Notes under the pieces: model-generated | The model's input: only the letters and a program-made list of their open reading frames with translations | What the model was told of the DNA's origin: nothing | Database searches by the model: none | Position numbers and translations under genes: made by a program | NCBI GenBank assembly: GCA_002840905.1 | Contig: PHDD01000007.1 | Location: 86,628 to 150,627 of the forward strand | Source: Bacteroidetes bacterium HGW-Bacteroidetes-4 | GTDB lineage: Bacteria; Bacteroidota; Bacteroidia; Bacteroidales; SZUA-534 | Length of the DNA stretch: 64,000 bases | Reading direction: 5' to 3' | Shown: one piece after another, positions 26,077-36,290 of the stretch | Layout: each line of letters opens with the position of its first letter | How positions within the stretch are numbered: position 1 is the first letter of the stretch

Positions 26077-26748
26077 TTAACCCACTTCACTCAGTCGCTC
26101 AAGTAATTGATAACTGATAACTTCAAGATTTTTACCTTCAATATTCACAATTTTGTCGTTGTGAAATTCTTTGAGGATACGAATGGCACTTTCGGTCGAC
26201 ATACCACAGAATTCGGCCAAATCTCTTCGGGTAAGCAACATATTAAACTTATCGGATTTATAAATAACCCGCGATAAATGAAGGATAGCATCGGCAATAC
26301 GCCCGTGCAATTGCTTTTGGGTTAAACTGATAATGCGCTCAAAATATTGAGTCGTATTGGCATTTAAGTGGGCAATAATTTTTTGAGCAAAATCCGAATT
26401 GTTACTAATAAGGAATTGCATCATTTCTGCATTAATACTAAAAACCTTTGAATTATCGATGCTGGCTGCGCTATAATCAAAAATTCCTTTGCTGTATAGC
26501 GACGACAGTCCAATAAATTCTCCCGGTTTAACAATTTTAAGTATCAGATTTTTGTCATTATGCTCTTTGTATATTTTTACCAGCCCTTCGGTAAGGTAAA
26601 TAATGTGCGAGGCAAATCCTCCTTGTTTACTTAGAATTTCACCCTTATTGTAATTCAGACTAACCTGATTTTCAGCTATTTTATCCAATTGCTCCTGGTT
26701 TAAATTATCGAACCATGGAGCAAATGCCTTTTGTACATTGGTGTTCAT
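26077..26748 (-). CDS. Crp/Fnr-family transcriptional regulator
   Basis: 223 residues. Residues 20-140 form a cyclic-nucleotide-binding-like jelly roll (NKGEILSKQGGFASHIIYLTEGLVKIYKE, PGEFIGLSSLY). Residues 150-215 form the winged helix, with recognition helix MSTESAIRILKEF. The N-terminal cysteine cluster of oxygen-sensing FNR is absent, and the cAMP-contact residues of CRP are not evident, so the effector is unknown. It is divergent from the response regulator gene with 171 bases between them, and could control it or itself. Confidence 0.85.
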   Translation of the reverse strand: MNTNVQKAFAPWFDNLNQEQLDKIAENQVSLNYNKGEILSKQGGFASHIIYLTEGLVKIYKEHNDKNLILKIVKPGEFIGLSSLYSKGIFDYSAASIDNSKVFSINAEMMQFLISNNSDFAQKIIAHLNANTTQYFERIISLTQKQLHGRIADAILHLSRVIYKSDKFNMLLTRRDLAEFCGMSTESAIRILKEFHNDKIVNIEGKNLEVISYQLLERLSEVG

Positions 26749-26919
26749 AAAAAGTAATTTTTTCTAAATATACACAAATTTGACCCATCTCATAAAAATA
26801 ACTGCTTTCATAAAATCAAAACACGCTGTTTTTTTTCATTTGTTTTGTTATTTTTATTGTTGTATTTTGGTGAGACGATATAACTAAATAACAACAAAAA
26901 CAAAAAAAATTATAATCTC

Positions 26920-27303
26920 ATGAAAAGCAATACTCCAAATGTTTTACTTGTAGATGATTCTTCCACTAATAACTTATTGCTCGAAAGTGCACTTAAGCGC
27001 TTAAATTTTAAAATATTTACTGCATTATCAGGCGAGGAAGCTTTAACCGTACTAAAAAAAAAGGAAATTGATTTGGTTCTTTTAGATATTATGATGCCTG
27101 GCATGTCGGGTTATGATGTTTTGGAAACCATGGCAAAGAATGAAAAATTAAAAAAGATTCCGGTTATTTTGGTTACAGCCCGCAATCAGCACGAAGAAGA
27201 AGCACGGGCAAAAGAACTAGGCGTTACCGATTTTTTTGAAAAGCCCCTCAAGCTAAACTTATTGATCGATCGTATTAATGAATTAATTCATTTCAATGAA
27301 TAA
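26920..27303 (+). CDS. Stand-alone response regulator (receiver domain only)
   Basis: 127 residues made of one receiver domain: acidic pair DD in VLLVDDSSTNN, phospho-acceptor aspartate in LVLLDIMMPGMSG, threonine in VILVTARN and the conserved lysine in FFEKPLK. There is no output domain, so it works as a CheY-like or phosphorelay intermediate. No cognate kinase is adjacent; two hybrid kinases lie elsewhere in the window, but a link to them is not shown. Confidence 0.88.
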   Translation: MKSNTPNVLLVDDSSTNNLLLESALKRLNFKIFTALSGEEALTVLKKKEIDLVLLDIMMPGMSGYDVLETMAKNEKLKKIPVILVTARNQHEEEARAKELGVTDFFEKPLKLNLLIDRINELIHFNE

Positions 27304-27492
27304 TATTCCGTATTAAACTTTACTCTTCTCATTTCATTTTTTAATCTGTTATTTTAGTTGGTTTTTTTTCAGTTGCTTAACTGTACTGCTAAGTCAAATT
27401 CTAATTTTATCAGCTTTTTTGTTTTTTGGCACAATGCATTATTAAATCTAAGGTTTATCGGCTCAATATTCCTGATAATCCATCTTTCTTAT

Positions 27493-27500
27493 TACTTTTG
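27493..27500 (+). promoter_or_regulatory. -7 promoter box before the ABC-F gene
   Basis: TACTTTTG matches the consensus exactly, 20 bases ahead of the start codon. No good -33 element is visible. Confidence 0.42.
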
Positions 27501-27520
27501 GCCGCTAAAGTAGTACTTCA

Positions 27521-29386
27521 ATGAATTATTTACAGGTAGATAATCTAACTAAATCGTTTGGCGATTTAGAATTGTTTAAAAATATAAGTTTTACGGTCGA
27601 TAAAGACCAACGGGTGGCTTTAATTGCACGCAATGGAGCCGGAAAAACATCTTTATTAAAAATAATTGGGGGAAAAGATTCGGCCGATAGCGGACAAATA
27701 ATCTTTAGAAACGATATTTCCATTGGTTTTTTAGAACAGGAACCATCGCTAAATCCCGAATTAACGGTAATGGACCAGATTTATCTATCATCCGACGAAG
27801 TTTTAACAGCCATCAAAAATTATGAATCGGCTTGTGCCGATGATAACTCCGATGCACTTTCCGCTGCCATGCATACCATGGATACTTTAAAAGCCTGGGA
27901 TTATGAAGTAAAAATTAAACAGATTCTGGCTCAGCTAAAAATTACCCAACTCAACCAAAAAGTAAAGGAATTATCGGGTGGGCAGCAAAAACGGTTGGCC
28001 TTAGCCTGTGTTTTAATTACAGAACCCGACGTGTTGATAATGGATGAACCTACCAATCACCTCGATCTTGAAATGATTGAATGGCTCGAGAATTACCTGA
28101 AATCATCGAATAGTACGCTTATATTGGTAACCCACGACCGCTATTTTCTCGACCGGGTTTGTAATGTAATTCTTGAACTCGATAACAATCAAATTTACCG
28201 GTATAAAGGGAACTATTCCTATTTTTTAGAAAAACGCGACGAACGAATTCAAAATCAAACTTCGGAAATAGAAAAAGCCCGTTCGTTGTTTAAAAAGGAG
28301 CTCGATTGGATAAACCGCTCACCGTCAGCGCGTACAACCAAAGCAAAATACCGCATCGATTCGTTTTACGAAACTCAGGAGAAAGCCCAACAACGTATTG
28401 GAAACGAGGAAGTAAAAATTGAAGTTTCGAGTGCCCGGCTTGGAAAAAAAATAGTTGACCTGGAGCAGATTAATAAAAAATTTGGTGACACAAAAATTAT
28501 CACCGATTTTTCATACAAGTTTATCCGCTCCGAGAAAGTAGGTATTGTAGGAATGAACGGGGTTGGAAAAACGTCGCTGTTGAATTTAATTACTCAAAAA
28601 CTGGAACTCGATTCAGGACAAATTGAAGTGGGAAGCACGGTGGTTTTTGGTTATTATAGCCAACAGGGAATTCAGTTCGACGAGAATAAACGCGTTATTG
28701 ACGTAATTCAGGAACTGGCTGAGGACATTCAGGTGGCCGATGGAAAACAAATGACGCCAACGCAGTTTCTGAATTATTTTCTTTTTCCCCCTTCAATGCA
28801 CTATGCTTATGTTTATAAATTAAGCGGAGGTGAAAAACGACGTTTGTACCTGATGACTGTATTGATGAAAAATCCAAATTTTTTGATTTTGGATGAGCCT
28901 ACCAACGATTTGGACATAATGACCCTTAATGTGCTTGAAGATTACCTGAAAAGTTTTTCGGGTTGTGTGTTGTTGGTATCGCACGATCGCTATTTTATGG
29001 ATAAAATAGTTGATCATTTGTTTGTGTTCGAAGGAGAAGGCTTAATAAAAGATTTCCCCGGAAATTATTCGCAATACCGCGAATGGCTTACCGGCAAAGA
29101 ACAGGAATTGAAAAAGCAAGATAAAATTGCGGCCCCAAAACCAGACAAAGCCAAGGTACAAAAAGAGAAAACAAAACTAAGTTATAAAGAGCTACAAGAG
29201 TTTGAGCAACTAACCATTCAAATAGCTCAACTGGAACAGGAAAAAGCAAATATTGAAGCTGGTTTTTCCGATGGTTCTTTGCAAGGCGATACATTAATTA
29301 AAGCATCGGAACGTCATGCCGCTTTAATTGAAGAATTGAATGAAAAAGAGATGCGCTGGCTCCAATTGAGCGAATGGACCGAATAG
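27521..29386 (+). CDS. uup: ABC-F family ATPase, Uup-like
   Basis: 621 residues with two ABC ATPase domains and no membrane segments. Walker A loops ARNGAGKTSLLK and GMNGVGKTSLLN, signatures LSGGQQKRL and LSGGEKRRL, and Walker B VLIMDEPTNHLDL and FLILDEPTNDLDI are all intact. The inter-domain linker (about 230-315) is charged and helical. The C-terminal 80 residues form the lysine/glutamate-rich coiled-coil of the Uup type. ABC-F proteins act on the ribosome, and Uup also affects branched DNA intermediates. Housekeeping rather than a resistance member is the likelier role. Confidence 0.85.
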   Translation: MNYLQVDNLTKSFGDLELFKNISFTVDKDQRVALIARNGAGKTSLLKIIGGKDSADSGQIIFRNDISIGFLEQEPSLNPELTVMDQIYLSSDEVLTAIKNYESACADDNSDALSAAMHTMDTLKAWDYEVKIKQILAQLKITQLNQKVKELSGGQQKRLALACVLITEPDVLIMDEPTNHLDLEMIEWLENYLKSSNSTLILVTHDRYFLDRVCNVILELDNNQIYRYKGNYSYFLEKRDERIQNQTSEIEKARSLFKKELDWINRSPSARTTKAKYRIDSFYETQEKAQQRIGNEEVKIEVSSARLGKKIVDLEQINKKFGDTKIITDFSYKFIRSEKVGIVGMNGVGKTSLLNLITQKLELDSGQIEVGSTVVFGYYSQQGIQFDENKRVIDVIQELAEDIQVADGKQMTPTQFLNYFLFPPSMHYAYVYKLSGGEKRRLYLMTVLMKNPNFLILDEPTNDLDIMTLNVLEDYLKSFSGCVLLVSHDRYFMDKIVDHLFVFEGEGLIKDFPGNYSQYREWLTGKEQELKKQDKIAAPKPDKAKVQKEKTKLSYKELQEFEQLTIQIAQLEQEKANIEAGFSDGSLQGDTLIKASERHAALIEELNEKEMRWLQLSEWTE

Positions 29387-29418
29387 GAAGTATTCTCGAT
29401 GTATATTTTTTGAAGCTT

Positions 29419-29449
29419 GTTGAACTAAAACTTTTATTGGTTACATTTG
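29419..29449 (+). promoter_or_regulatory. Candidate promoter for the exported protein at 29474
   Basis: TACATTTG (29442-29449) is a perfect -7 element, and GTTG (29419-29422) is a 3/4 match to the -33, 19 bases away. The longest possible reading of the gene begins inside this -7 box, so the later ATG is preferred. Confidence 0.55.
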
Positions 29450-29473
29450 CAATCCAGGTTTAGAATTATATCC

Positions 29474-30334
29474 ATGAAGCAGTTAATTCTTTTGTTATTG
29501 TTAATTATTGGGAGCCAATTTATTAGAGCTCAGGATGAAATAATACTGAATTTTCCTAAAGAAGTACATGCCGGCAATGAATTTCTGCTTGTAGTAAATA
29601 TTCCAAAAAATTTTATGTCGGGAGCAGCACGCTTCCAGTTGGTTTTTCCCAATGGTTTTATGGCTACTTCAAGAAAAACGGAAAATGCCGATTTCAAATT
29701 TGAAACCAATAAAGCCACATTTTTTTGGCTAAATTTTCCCCAGAATCAGGAAGTTGAAATATCAGTCAATTTAACTGCAGCAGTAGGAATGGAAGGTTAT
29801 TTTGTAATAAAAGGAGAATCGAACTGGCTAAAAGAAGGTCATGCGTATAAAACAGAACTGTATCCGCAGGTCCTTACGGTAAAACCTGGTAATTTAACCG
29901 AAGAAGCCATTCAGCAAAATCTTGAAAAAACCCGTTTTAAATACGAAGAACTCGAAACCCAGGGCGTAAGTTGTTTACGTCAGGTTCCCTACGATGAACA
30001 AGGTGAGATTTATGTAAATTTGCTGATTAATAAAGGCGACCTGAATATGTACGGTAAAATACAGGAGAATATTCCACCGGGTTATGAAGCGGTTAATGTA
30101 AAAAGTCAAAACGCCATTTTTGTTTACAACAAACGACAGAATATTGTGAAATATTTGTGGATGAATATGCCAGAAAAGCCACAATATATTGTTTCCTACA
30201 AATTAATTCGAACAGCAAAAGTTGATGAATCGAACCCGTTTCTAATTTTTGGGACATTCTCTTATGCCATAAACAATCAAACCCTTACTATTGATATTCA
30301 GGAACGTGGAATTGATTTATCAACAGCTCCTTAA
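29474..30334 (+). CDS. Exported protein of unknown function
   Basis: 286 residues from ATG 29474, chosen because it opens a clean signal peptide (MKQLILLLLLIIGSQFIRAQ) and lies downstream of the -7 box. Residues 20-130 have alternating hydrophobic strands resembling an immunoglobulin- or cohesin-like beta sandwich (FPKEVHAGNEFLLVVNIPK, AARFQLVFPNGF). A helix-rich joint follows, then a second beta-rich part (about 180-286) that contains MYGKIQENIPPGYEAVNVKSQ. I do not recognise the family. It probably acts in the periplasm or at the outer membrane. Its stop is two bases from the stop of the convergent GNAT gene. Confidence 0.6.
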   Translation: MKQLILLLLLIIGSQFIRAQDEIILNFPKEVHAGNEFLLVVNIPKNFMSGAARFQLVFPNGFMATSRKTENADFKFETNKATFFWLNFPQNQEVEISVNLTAAVGMEGYFVIKGESNWLKEGHAYKTELYPQVLTVKPGNLTEEAIQQNLEKTRFKYEELETQGVSCLRQVPYDEQGEIYVNLLINKGDLNMYGKIQENIPPGYEAVNVKSQNAIFVYNKRQNIVKYLWMNMPEKPQYIVSYKLIRTAKVDESNPFLIFGTFSYAINNQTLTIDIQERGIDLSTAP

Positions 30335-30336
30335 AA

Positions 30337-30903
30337 TTAGTTTTTTACAAAAAGAGTAAGTGAGCAGGAGCAAGGCGGAGTGCCACATCGTTGACAATGG
30401 TAATTTTTTTCTAAACTATCTTTTGCCCAATAATCCGGAAAAACTCCCTGAACAGTAAAACCAAGCCTGCGAAGCTTTTTTGTGAATTCATAATTTTTGC
30501 TCTCGGTCCATGCCGGATAATGCAGGATTTTACAGCCAAATTTAAAGTTTAACTTATGAATTACAGCATCTAACAACCGATTCCCAATTCCATTGTTTTG
30601 ATATTCGGGAAGTACAGCAATATTTTTAATAAGTCCCAAAGGATAAGTGATTTCTTTAATTTCAGATACATAGGCTTCTTTACAATCGCCAGTCTTTTCA
30701 AACACCGTAGCTAAACAATATCCAACAACCTTTTCATCAACCCGATAAATTAAACCCAAACTACCCTCAGACAGAAACCTGGTAAATTGATAAAGCTTAA
30801 AGTATCCCGTGCCAAAACAAACATCAGCAATTGGTATTAAGTGAATGAGTTCACCCATTTGAAGTAACTCAATTCCTGTAGATTTTTGCATAATATTTAG
30901 CAT
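30337..30903 (-). CDS. GNAT-family N-acetyltransferase with cysteine-rich tail
   Basis: 188 residues. The acetyl-CoA-binding motif is clear: IKNIAVLPEYQNNGIGNRLLDAVI, matching the GNAT motif A pattern Q/RxxGxG/A. The last 25 residues are unusual: CQRCGTPPCSCS places four cysteines (plus one nearby in the preceding strand region) in a compact cluster that could bind a metal. Substrate unknown. It is downstream of clpC on the same strand but behind a terminator, so it is probably transcribed separately. Confidence 0.78.
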   Translation of the reverse strand: MLNIMQKSTGIELLQMGELIHLIPIADVCFGTGYFKLYQFTRFLSEGSLGLIYRVDEKVVGYCLATVFEKTGDCKEAYVSEIKEITYPLGLIKNIAVLPEYQNNGIGNRLLDAVIHKLNFKFGCKILHYPAWTESKNYEFTKKLRRLGFTVQGVFPDYWAKDSLEKNYHCQRCGTPPCSCSLTLFVKN

Positions 30904-30924
30904 CTGAAAAAACGAAATATAACA

Positions 30925-30955
30925 AAAAAGCCGGAACTACTGCTTCCGGCTTTTT
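30925..30955 (-). terminator. Terminator behind clpC
   Basis: AAAAAGCCGGAA (30925-30936) pairs with TTCCGGCTTTTT (30944-30955) around a 7-base loop. The flanking A and T tracts make it work on either strand; on the minus strand it follows the clpC stop by about 20 bases. Confidence 0.88.
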
Positions 30956-30977
30956 GTTGTAAGATTATATATTTTAT

Positions 30978-33530
30978 CTATTCTTCTTTATCATCTTCGC
31001 TTTGACGTACTTCAGCGGTTTTTTTGCTCGACTCTATTTTAATTTTTACATTTTCAGTTTTTCGGTCGTACAAAATTGAAATCACATCGCCTTCAATCAT
31101 TTCCGCTTTTAAAATTACTTCGGCCATCTCGTCTTCAAGGTATTTTTGAATGGCTCTTTTTAATGGGCGTGCTCCGTATTGAACATCGTAGCCTTTATCA
31201 GCAATATAATCTTTAGCTTTGGGTGTAATTTTAAGTTTGTAACCCAGTTGTTCAACCCGCTGATACAATCCTTTAAGTTCAATATCAATAATTTTATGAA
31301 TGTCTTCCTGAGTTAATTGATTAAACATTATCACATCATCAATACGATTTAAAAACTCAGGTGCAAAAGCATTTTTCAAAGCTTTTTTAATAACACCTTT
31401 GGCAAAATCATTCGACGATTCTTTTTTAGCCGATGTGTTAAACCCGACACCGGTACCAAAATCTTTAAGTTGCTTGGTACCAATGTTCGAAGTCATAATC
31501 ACGATGGTATTTCTAAAGTCAATCCGTCGTCCCAAACTGTCGGTTAATCGACCTTCGTCGAGCACCTGTAACAAAATATGGAACACGTCGGGGTGGGCTT
31601 TTTCAATTTCGTCGAGCAATACAACCGAATAGGGTTTACGGCGTACTTTCTCCGTCAACTGTCCACCTTCTTCGTAGCCAATATATCCGGGAGGCGCTCC
31701 AACCAATCGCGAAACCGAGAATTTTTCCATGTATTCACTCATGTCTATTCGAATCAGGTTGTCTTTTGAATCGAATAAATAATGAGCCAATACTTTGGCC
31801 AACTGTGTTTTACCAACACCTGTAGGGCCAAGAAATACAAAAGTGCCAATGGGTTTATTAGGATCTTTAAGCCCGGCACGGTTTCGTTGAATCGATTTAA
31901 CAATTTTATTAATTGCCTCGTCCTGTCCAATTACGCTGCCTTTAAGTTCGTCGGCCATTTTTAGCAAACGCGATCCTTCGGCCTGAGCAATACGCTGCAC
32001 GGGAACTCCGGTCATCATGGCAACAACTTCCGCCACATTTTCTGCATCAACGGTTTCGCGGTGTTTAATCAGATCTTCTTCCCACTTATTTTTTTCATTC
32101 TCTAATTGTTCCAGTACTTTTTTTTCGGTATCGCGGAAACTGGCGGCCATTTCAAAATTCTGACTTTTAACGGCCCCAATTTTCTTTTCACGGATAACTT
32201 CAATTTCTTTTTCCAAATCTTCAATACGCTGAGGCACTTTAATATTTGAAATATGAACCCGCGAGCCTGATTCATCAAGTGCATCAATGGCTTTATCGGG
32301 AAGGTGCCTGTCTGAAATATAACGATTGGTCAGTTTCACACAAGCCTCAATTGCATCGGGTGTGTAATTTACATTATGATGTTCTTCGTACCTGCTTTTA
32401 ATATTATTCAGAATTTCTACAGTTTCTTCAGCACTGGTTGGGTCGACCATTACTTTTTGGAAACGGCGTTCCAAAGCACCGTCTTTTTCGATAAATTGAC
32501 GGTATTCGTCCAGGGTAGTGGCACCAATGCATTGAATTTCGCCACGGGCTAAAGCAGGTTTTAACATATTTGCTGCATCAAGCGAACCGGTTGCTCCTCC
32601 GGCACCAACAATGGTGTGAATTTCGTCGATAAATAAAATAACGTTATCGTTTTTTTGAAGTTCATTCAAAATGGCTTTCATACGCTCTTCAAATTGTCCG
32701 CGATATTTGGTACCAGCTACAATTGACGCTAAATCAAGAGCAATTATTCGCTTGCCAAAAAGAATGCGTGAAACTTTCTTTTGAATAATACGAATAGCCA
32801 TTCCCTCAGCAATAGCCGATTTTCCAACACCGGGTTCACCAATAAGTACCGGATTGTTTTTTTTGCGTCGGCTTAAAATCTGTGCCAAACGTTCAATTTC
32901 GTTTTCACGACCAACAATGGGGTCTAAGCGGTTTTCTTCGGCTGCTTTGGTAAGGTCAATTCCAAAATTATCAAGAACAGGAGTATCAGAAGTCGATTTA
33001 GGTAAGCTCGATTGAGGATTTCCGGGACCTTCAGGACGTCCGCCAAAATCATCGTCATCGTCTTCATTAAAATTATGATCTGCCATTCCTCGGGGTTGTT
33101 CTTTTTGAATCATCAGTTTAACGTTTTCGTAAGTTACTTCATATTCGTGTAAAGTCATAGTAGCCAGGCTGGTTTCGTCGCGCAAAATAGCCAAAAGCAG
33201 GTGCCCGGTGTTTATGGTTTTGTCGCTTAAGGCACGGGCCTCAAGATAAACCACTTTTAATGCATTTTCTGCTGTTTTAAGCAGTGGAATATTTTCAATA
33301 TCTTTTATTACTGATTCGCCTTTAAGACGGATTTTTGTTTCTATGGCCTTTTTAATTTCGAGTAAATCAAGGCCAAGCCCAACCAGCGCTTCAATAGCCA
33401 GTCCTTCGCCTTCGCGGAGAATACCTAAAAAAATATGCTCTGTTCCAATATGCGAGTTATTCAACCGGATGGCCTCTTCTTTACTGTAGGCCATTATGTC
33501 TTTCATTTGTTTTGAAAATTTTGAATCCAT
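30978..33530 (-). CDS. clpC: ClpC-type AAA+ unfoldase (Hsp100)
   Basis: 850 residues. Two N-terminal Clp repeat motifs (1-145) are followed by an acidic/glycine linker. The first AAA module (about 200-400) has GEPGVGKSAI and VILFIDEIHTI. A middle UVR-like segment (KSQNFEMAASFRDTEKK) marks ClpC rather than ClpA. The second AAA module (about 545-760) has GPTGVGKTQLAK and VVLLDEIEKAH, and a D2-small domain follows. It unfolds substrates for ClpP or acts in disaggregation. The C-terminal tail is long and charged. Divergent from gyrA; probably monocistronic between its own promoter and terminator. Confidence 0.95.
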   Translation of the reverse strand: MDSKFSKQMKDIMAYSKEEAIRLNNSHIGTEHIFLGILREGEGLAIEALVGLGLDLLEIKKAIETKIRLKGESVIKDIENIPLLKTAENALKVVYLEARALSDKTINTGHLLLAILRDETSLATMTLHEYEVTYENVKLMIQKEQPRGMADHNFNEDDDDDFGGRPEGPGNPQSSLPKSTSDTPVLDNFGIDLTKAAEENRLDPIVGRENEIERLAQILSRRKKNNPVLIGEPGVGKSAIAEGMAIRIIQKKVSRILFGKRIIALDLASIVAGTKYRGQFEERMKAILNELQKNDNVILFIDEIHTIVGAGGATGSLDAANMLKPALARGEIQCIGATTLDEYRQFIEKDGALERRFQKVMVDPTSAEETVEILNNIKSRYEEHHNVNYTPDAIEACVKLTNRYISDRHLPDKAIDALDESGSRVHISNIKVPQRIEDLEKEIEVIREKKIGAVKSQNFEMAASFRDTEKKVLEQLENEKNKWEEDLIKHRETVDAENVAEVVAMMTGVPVQRIAQAEGSRLLKMADELKGSVIGQDEAINKIVKSIQRNRAGLKDPNKPIGTFVFLGPTGVGKTQLAKVLAHYLFDSKDNLIRIDMSEYMEKFSVSRLVGAPPGYIGYEEGGQLTEKVRRKPYSVVLLDEIEKAHPDVFHILLQVLDEGRLTDSLGRRIDFRNTIVIMTSNIGTKQLKDFGTGVGFNTSAKKESSNDFAKGVIKKALKNAFAPEFLNRIDDVIMFNQLTQEDIHKIIDIELKGLYQRVEQLGYKLKITPKAKDYIADKGYDVQYGARPLKRAIQKYLEDEMAEVILKAEMIEGDVISILYDRKTENVKIKIESSKKTAEVRQSEDDKEE

Positions 33531-33574
33531 GTGCTTTAAAATTGATTAATTGTGCTGTTTTTCAATTAACGTAC

Positions 33575-33582
33575 CAAAAATA
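33575..33582 (-). promoter_or_regulatory. -7 promoter box for clpC
   Basis: On the minus strand this reads TATTTTTG, an exact TAnnTTTG, 44 bases before the clpC start. A TTGT at roughly 22 bases further upstream is only a weak -33 candidate. Confidence 0.42.
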
Positions 33583-33734
33583 GTTATTAAATAAGAAATG
33601 TAATACAATTATAAACAATATTCTGTTGATAATTTCCATAAAATCTAAGCATGCAAGGCAATGCATAACTCGTTAAAATTATTACCTTTAGGGGCTTAAA
33701 AAAAACACGATTTGATAATTTAAATTAATTATAA

Positions 33735-36224
33735 ATGGCTGACGGAGAGAAAATTATTAAGATAAACATTGAAGAGGAAATGAAATCGGCTTATATCGAC
33801 TATTCCATGTCGGTAATAGTAGCCAGAGCGTTGCCCGATGTACGCGATGGACTTAAGCCAGTACACCGCAGGGTTTTATTCGGAATGTCGGAACTCGGAA
33901 TTCTTTCAAATAGGCCTTATAAAAAATCAGCAAGGATTGTTGGTGAAGTATTAGGTAAGTACCATCCCCATGGCGACTCATCCGTTTATTTTGCTATGGT
34001 TCGTATGGCTCAGGAATGGTCGTTAAGATATCCTTTGGTTGACGGACAGGGTAACTTTGGTTCTGTTGATGGAGACAGCCCCGCTGCCATGCGTTATACC
34101 GAAGCCCGATTAAAGAAAATTGCTGAAGAAACTTTAGCTGATTTGGACAAAGAAACGGTCGATCTTCAACTTAATTTTGATGATACCATTGAAGAACCAA
34201 CGGTTCTTCCAACAAAAATACCCAACCTTTTAGTTAACGGAGCATCGGGAATTGCTGTTGGTATGGCTACAAATATGCCCCCCCATAATTTAAGTGAAGT
34301 GGTGGATGCCTTATGTGCCTGCATCGATAATAGTGACATAACTACCGAAGAACTATTGCAATATGTCAAAGCTCCTGACTTTCCGACAGGTGGAATCATT
34401 TACGGCTACCAGGGCGTAAAAGAAGCGTTTGAAACAGGCAGGGGAAGGATTGTTGTTCGTGGAAAAGCTGAAATTGAAACTTCGGATAATGGCAAAACCA
34501 GAATTGTAATCACCGAAATTCCTTATTTGGTAAATAAGGCTGAAATGATTATGAAAACGGCTGATTTAGTTAATGATAAAAAGATTGAAGGTATCAGCAA
34601 TGTTAACGATGAGTCGGATCGAAATGGAATGCGTATTGTTTACGATCTTAAAAGAGAGGCCATTCCGCATGTGGTTCTAAATAAACTATATAAATATACC
34701 CAATTACAGACTTCGTTTAGTGTTAATAACATTGCGCTGGTTGAAGGTAGACCTCAAATGCTTAATTTAAAGCAATTACTTGAGAAGTTTATTGCTCACC
34801 GCCACGACGTTGTGGTACGCCGTACAAAATACGAATTGCGTAAATCCGAAGAACGTGCTCATATTCTTGAAGGGCTAATTATTGCTAGCGATAATATTGA
34901 TGAAGTAATCAAAATCATTCGCGCATCAAAAAGCCCCGACGAAGCACGTGAAAATTTAATAGAACGATTTAAACTCACTGATTTACAAGCACGTGCCATT
35001 GTAGATATGCGCTTGCGTCAGTTAACCGGACTTGAACAGGATAAGCTTCGCACTGAATACGATGAAATAAAGAAACTAATTGAATATTATAATGAAGTGC
35101 TTTCGAATCTTGAACTCAGAATGAGTATTATAAAAAATGAGTTAATTGAGATAAAAGAAAAGTACGGAGACGCTCGTCGTACAGAAATTGTTCCCGATGC
35201 GGAAGAGTTTAATCCAGAAGATTTTTATGCCGATGAAGAAGTAGTAATTACCATTTCACACCTGGGATATATAAAGAGAACCCCGCTTTCGGAGTTTAAA
35301 ACCCAGTCGAGAGGTGGCGTTGGATCAAAAGGAAGTACTACCCGCGATGAAGATTTTGTGGAACACTTGTATATAGCCAATATGCACAGTACCATGCTAT
35401 TCTTTACCGAAATGGGACGTTGTTTCTGGCTCAAGGTTTATGAAATACCTGAAGGCAATAAAACTTCGAAAGGAAGGGCCATTCAGAACCTATTACAAAT
35501 TAATGCTGAAGATAATGTAAAAGCATATATTAATGTAAAAACCCTGACAGACCCTGAATACATTAAAAATCAATATATTATTCTGGCAACAAAAAATGGC
35601 ATCATTAAAAAGACCAGTCTTGAGGCATACAGCCGTCCACGACAAAACGGAGTAAATGCTATAACCATACGTGAAGACGATCATTTACTAGAAGCAAGAC
35701 TTACCGGAGGTAATCATGAAATATTACTTGCCGTGCGCACAGGTAAAGCTATCCGTTTTAACGAAAAGGATATAAGAGCAATTGGAAGAACAGCTTCAGG
35801 AGTTCGAGGTGTTAAACTAAGCCCCGGAGACTCTGTTATTGGTATGATTTGCGTTGAAGAAACCAAAGAAGATGTATTAGTAGTTTCAGAAAACGGATAC
35901 GGAAAACGTTCTAAATTAGATGATTATCGAATAACCAAACGAGGTGGTAAAGGGGTTAAAACCATGAATATTACCGAAAAAACCGGTGCATTAATTGCAC
36001 TCAAAGGGGTTACCGACGAGAATGATTTAATGATAATAACCAAAAACGGCTTGACCATTCGTATGGCAGTATCGGAACTAAGGGTTATGGGACGTGCAAC
36101 TCAGGGAGTACGTTTAATAAATCTGAAAAAAGGCGATCAGATTGCCGCCATTGAGTTTGTAGCTGCGGGTGAGAAAGAAGATAATAGTGAGGAAGGTGCA
36201 ATAGAAGCTGAAATTCAAGATTAG
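33735..36224 (+). CDS. gyrA: DNA gyrase subunit A
   Basis: 829 residues. The N-terminal winged-helix/tower region contains [21 protein letters not shown] and the catalytic tyrosine (about Y121) in [10 protein letters not shown]. The C-terminal six-bladed pinwheel carries repeated GxxxR/K segments and the GyrA-box-like [10 protein letters not shown], which favours gyrase over topoisomerase IV. An acidic tail ends the protein. In the quinolone-resistance region the sequence is [13 protein letters not shown]: the key serine (S82, E. coli S83) is kept, but the position of E. coli D87 is phenylalanine (F86). With GyrB it introduces negative supercoils. Confidence 0.94.
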   Translation: MADGEKIIKINIEEEMKSAYIDYSMSVIVARALPDVRDGLKPVHRRVLFGMSELGILSNRPYKKSARIVGEVLGKYHPHGDSSVYFAMVRMAQEWSLRYPLVDGQGNFGSVDGDSPAAMRYTEARLKKIAEETLADLDKETVDLQLNFDDTIEEPTVLPTKIPNLLVNGASGIAVGMATNMPPHNLSEVVDALCACIDNSDITTEELLQYVKAPDFPTGGIIYGYQGVKEAFETGRGRIVVRGKAEIETSDNGKTRIVITEIPYLVNKAEMIMKTADLVNDKKIEGISNVNDESDRNGMRIVYDLKREAIPHVVLNKLYKYTQLQTSFSVNNIALVEGRPQMLNLKQLLEKFIAHRHDVVVRRTKYELRKSEERAHILEGLIIASDNIDEVIKIIRASKSPDEARENLIERFKLTDLQARAIVDMRLRQLTGLEQDKLRTEYDEIKKLIEYYNEVLSNLELRMSIIKNELIEIKEKYGDARRTEIVPDAEEFNPEDFYADEEVVITISHLGYIKRTPLSEFKTQSRGGVGSKGSTTRDEDFVEHLYIANMHSTMLFFTEMGRCFWLKVYEIPEGNKTSKGRAIQNLLQINAEDNVKAYINVKTLTDPEYIKNQYIILATKNGIIKKTSLEAYSRPRQNGVNAITIREDDHLLEARLTGGNHEILLAVRTGKAIRFNEKDIRAIGRTASGVRGVKLSPGDSVIGMICVEETKEDVLVVSENGYGKRSKLDDYRITKRGGKGVKTMNITEKTGALIALKGVTDENDLMIITKNGLTIRMAVSELRVMGRATQGVRLINLKKGDQIAAIEFVAAGEKEDNSEEGAIEAEIQD

Positions 36225-36234
36225 TATTTATATA

Positions 36235-36266
36235 ATTGATAGAATTAACAAATAACATTATATTTG
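36235..36266 (+). promoter_or_regulatory. Promoter for the exported TPR protein
   Basis: TATATTTG (36259-36266) is an exact -7 element, and ATTG (36235-36238) is a 3/4 match to the -33, 20 bases away. The true ATG is 25 bases downstream. Confidence 0.6.
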
Positions 36267-36290
36267 ACGCAAACAAAAAAAGCTTATAAA

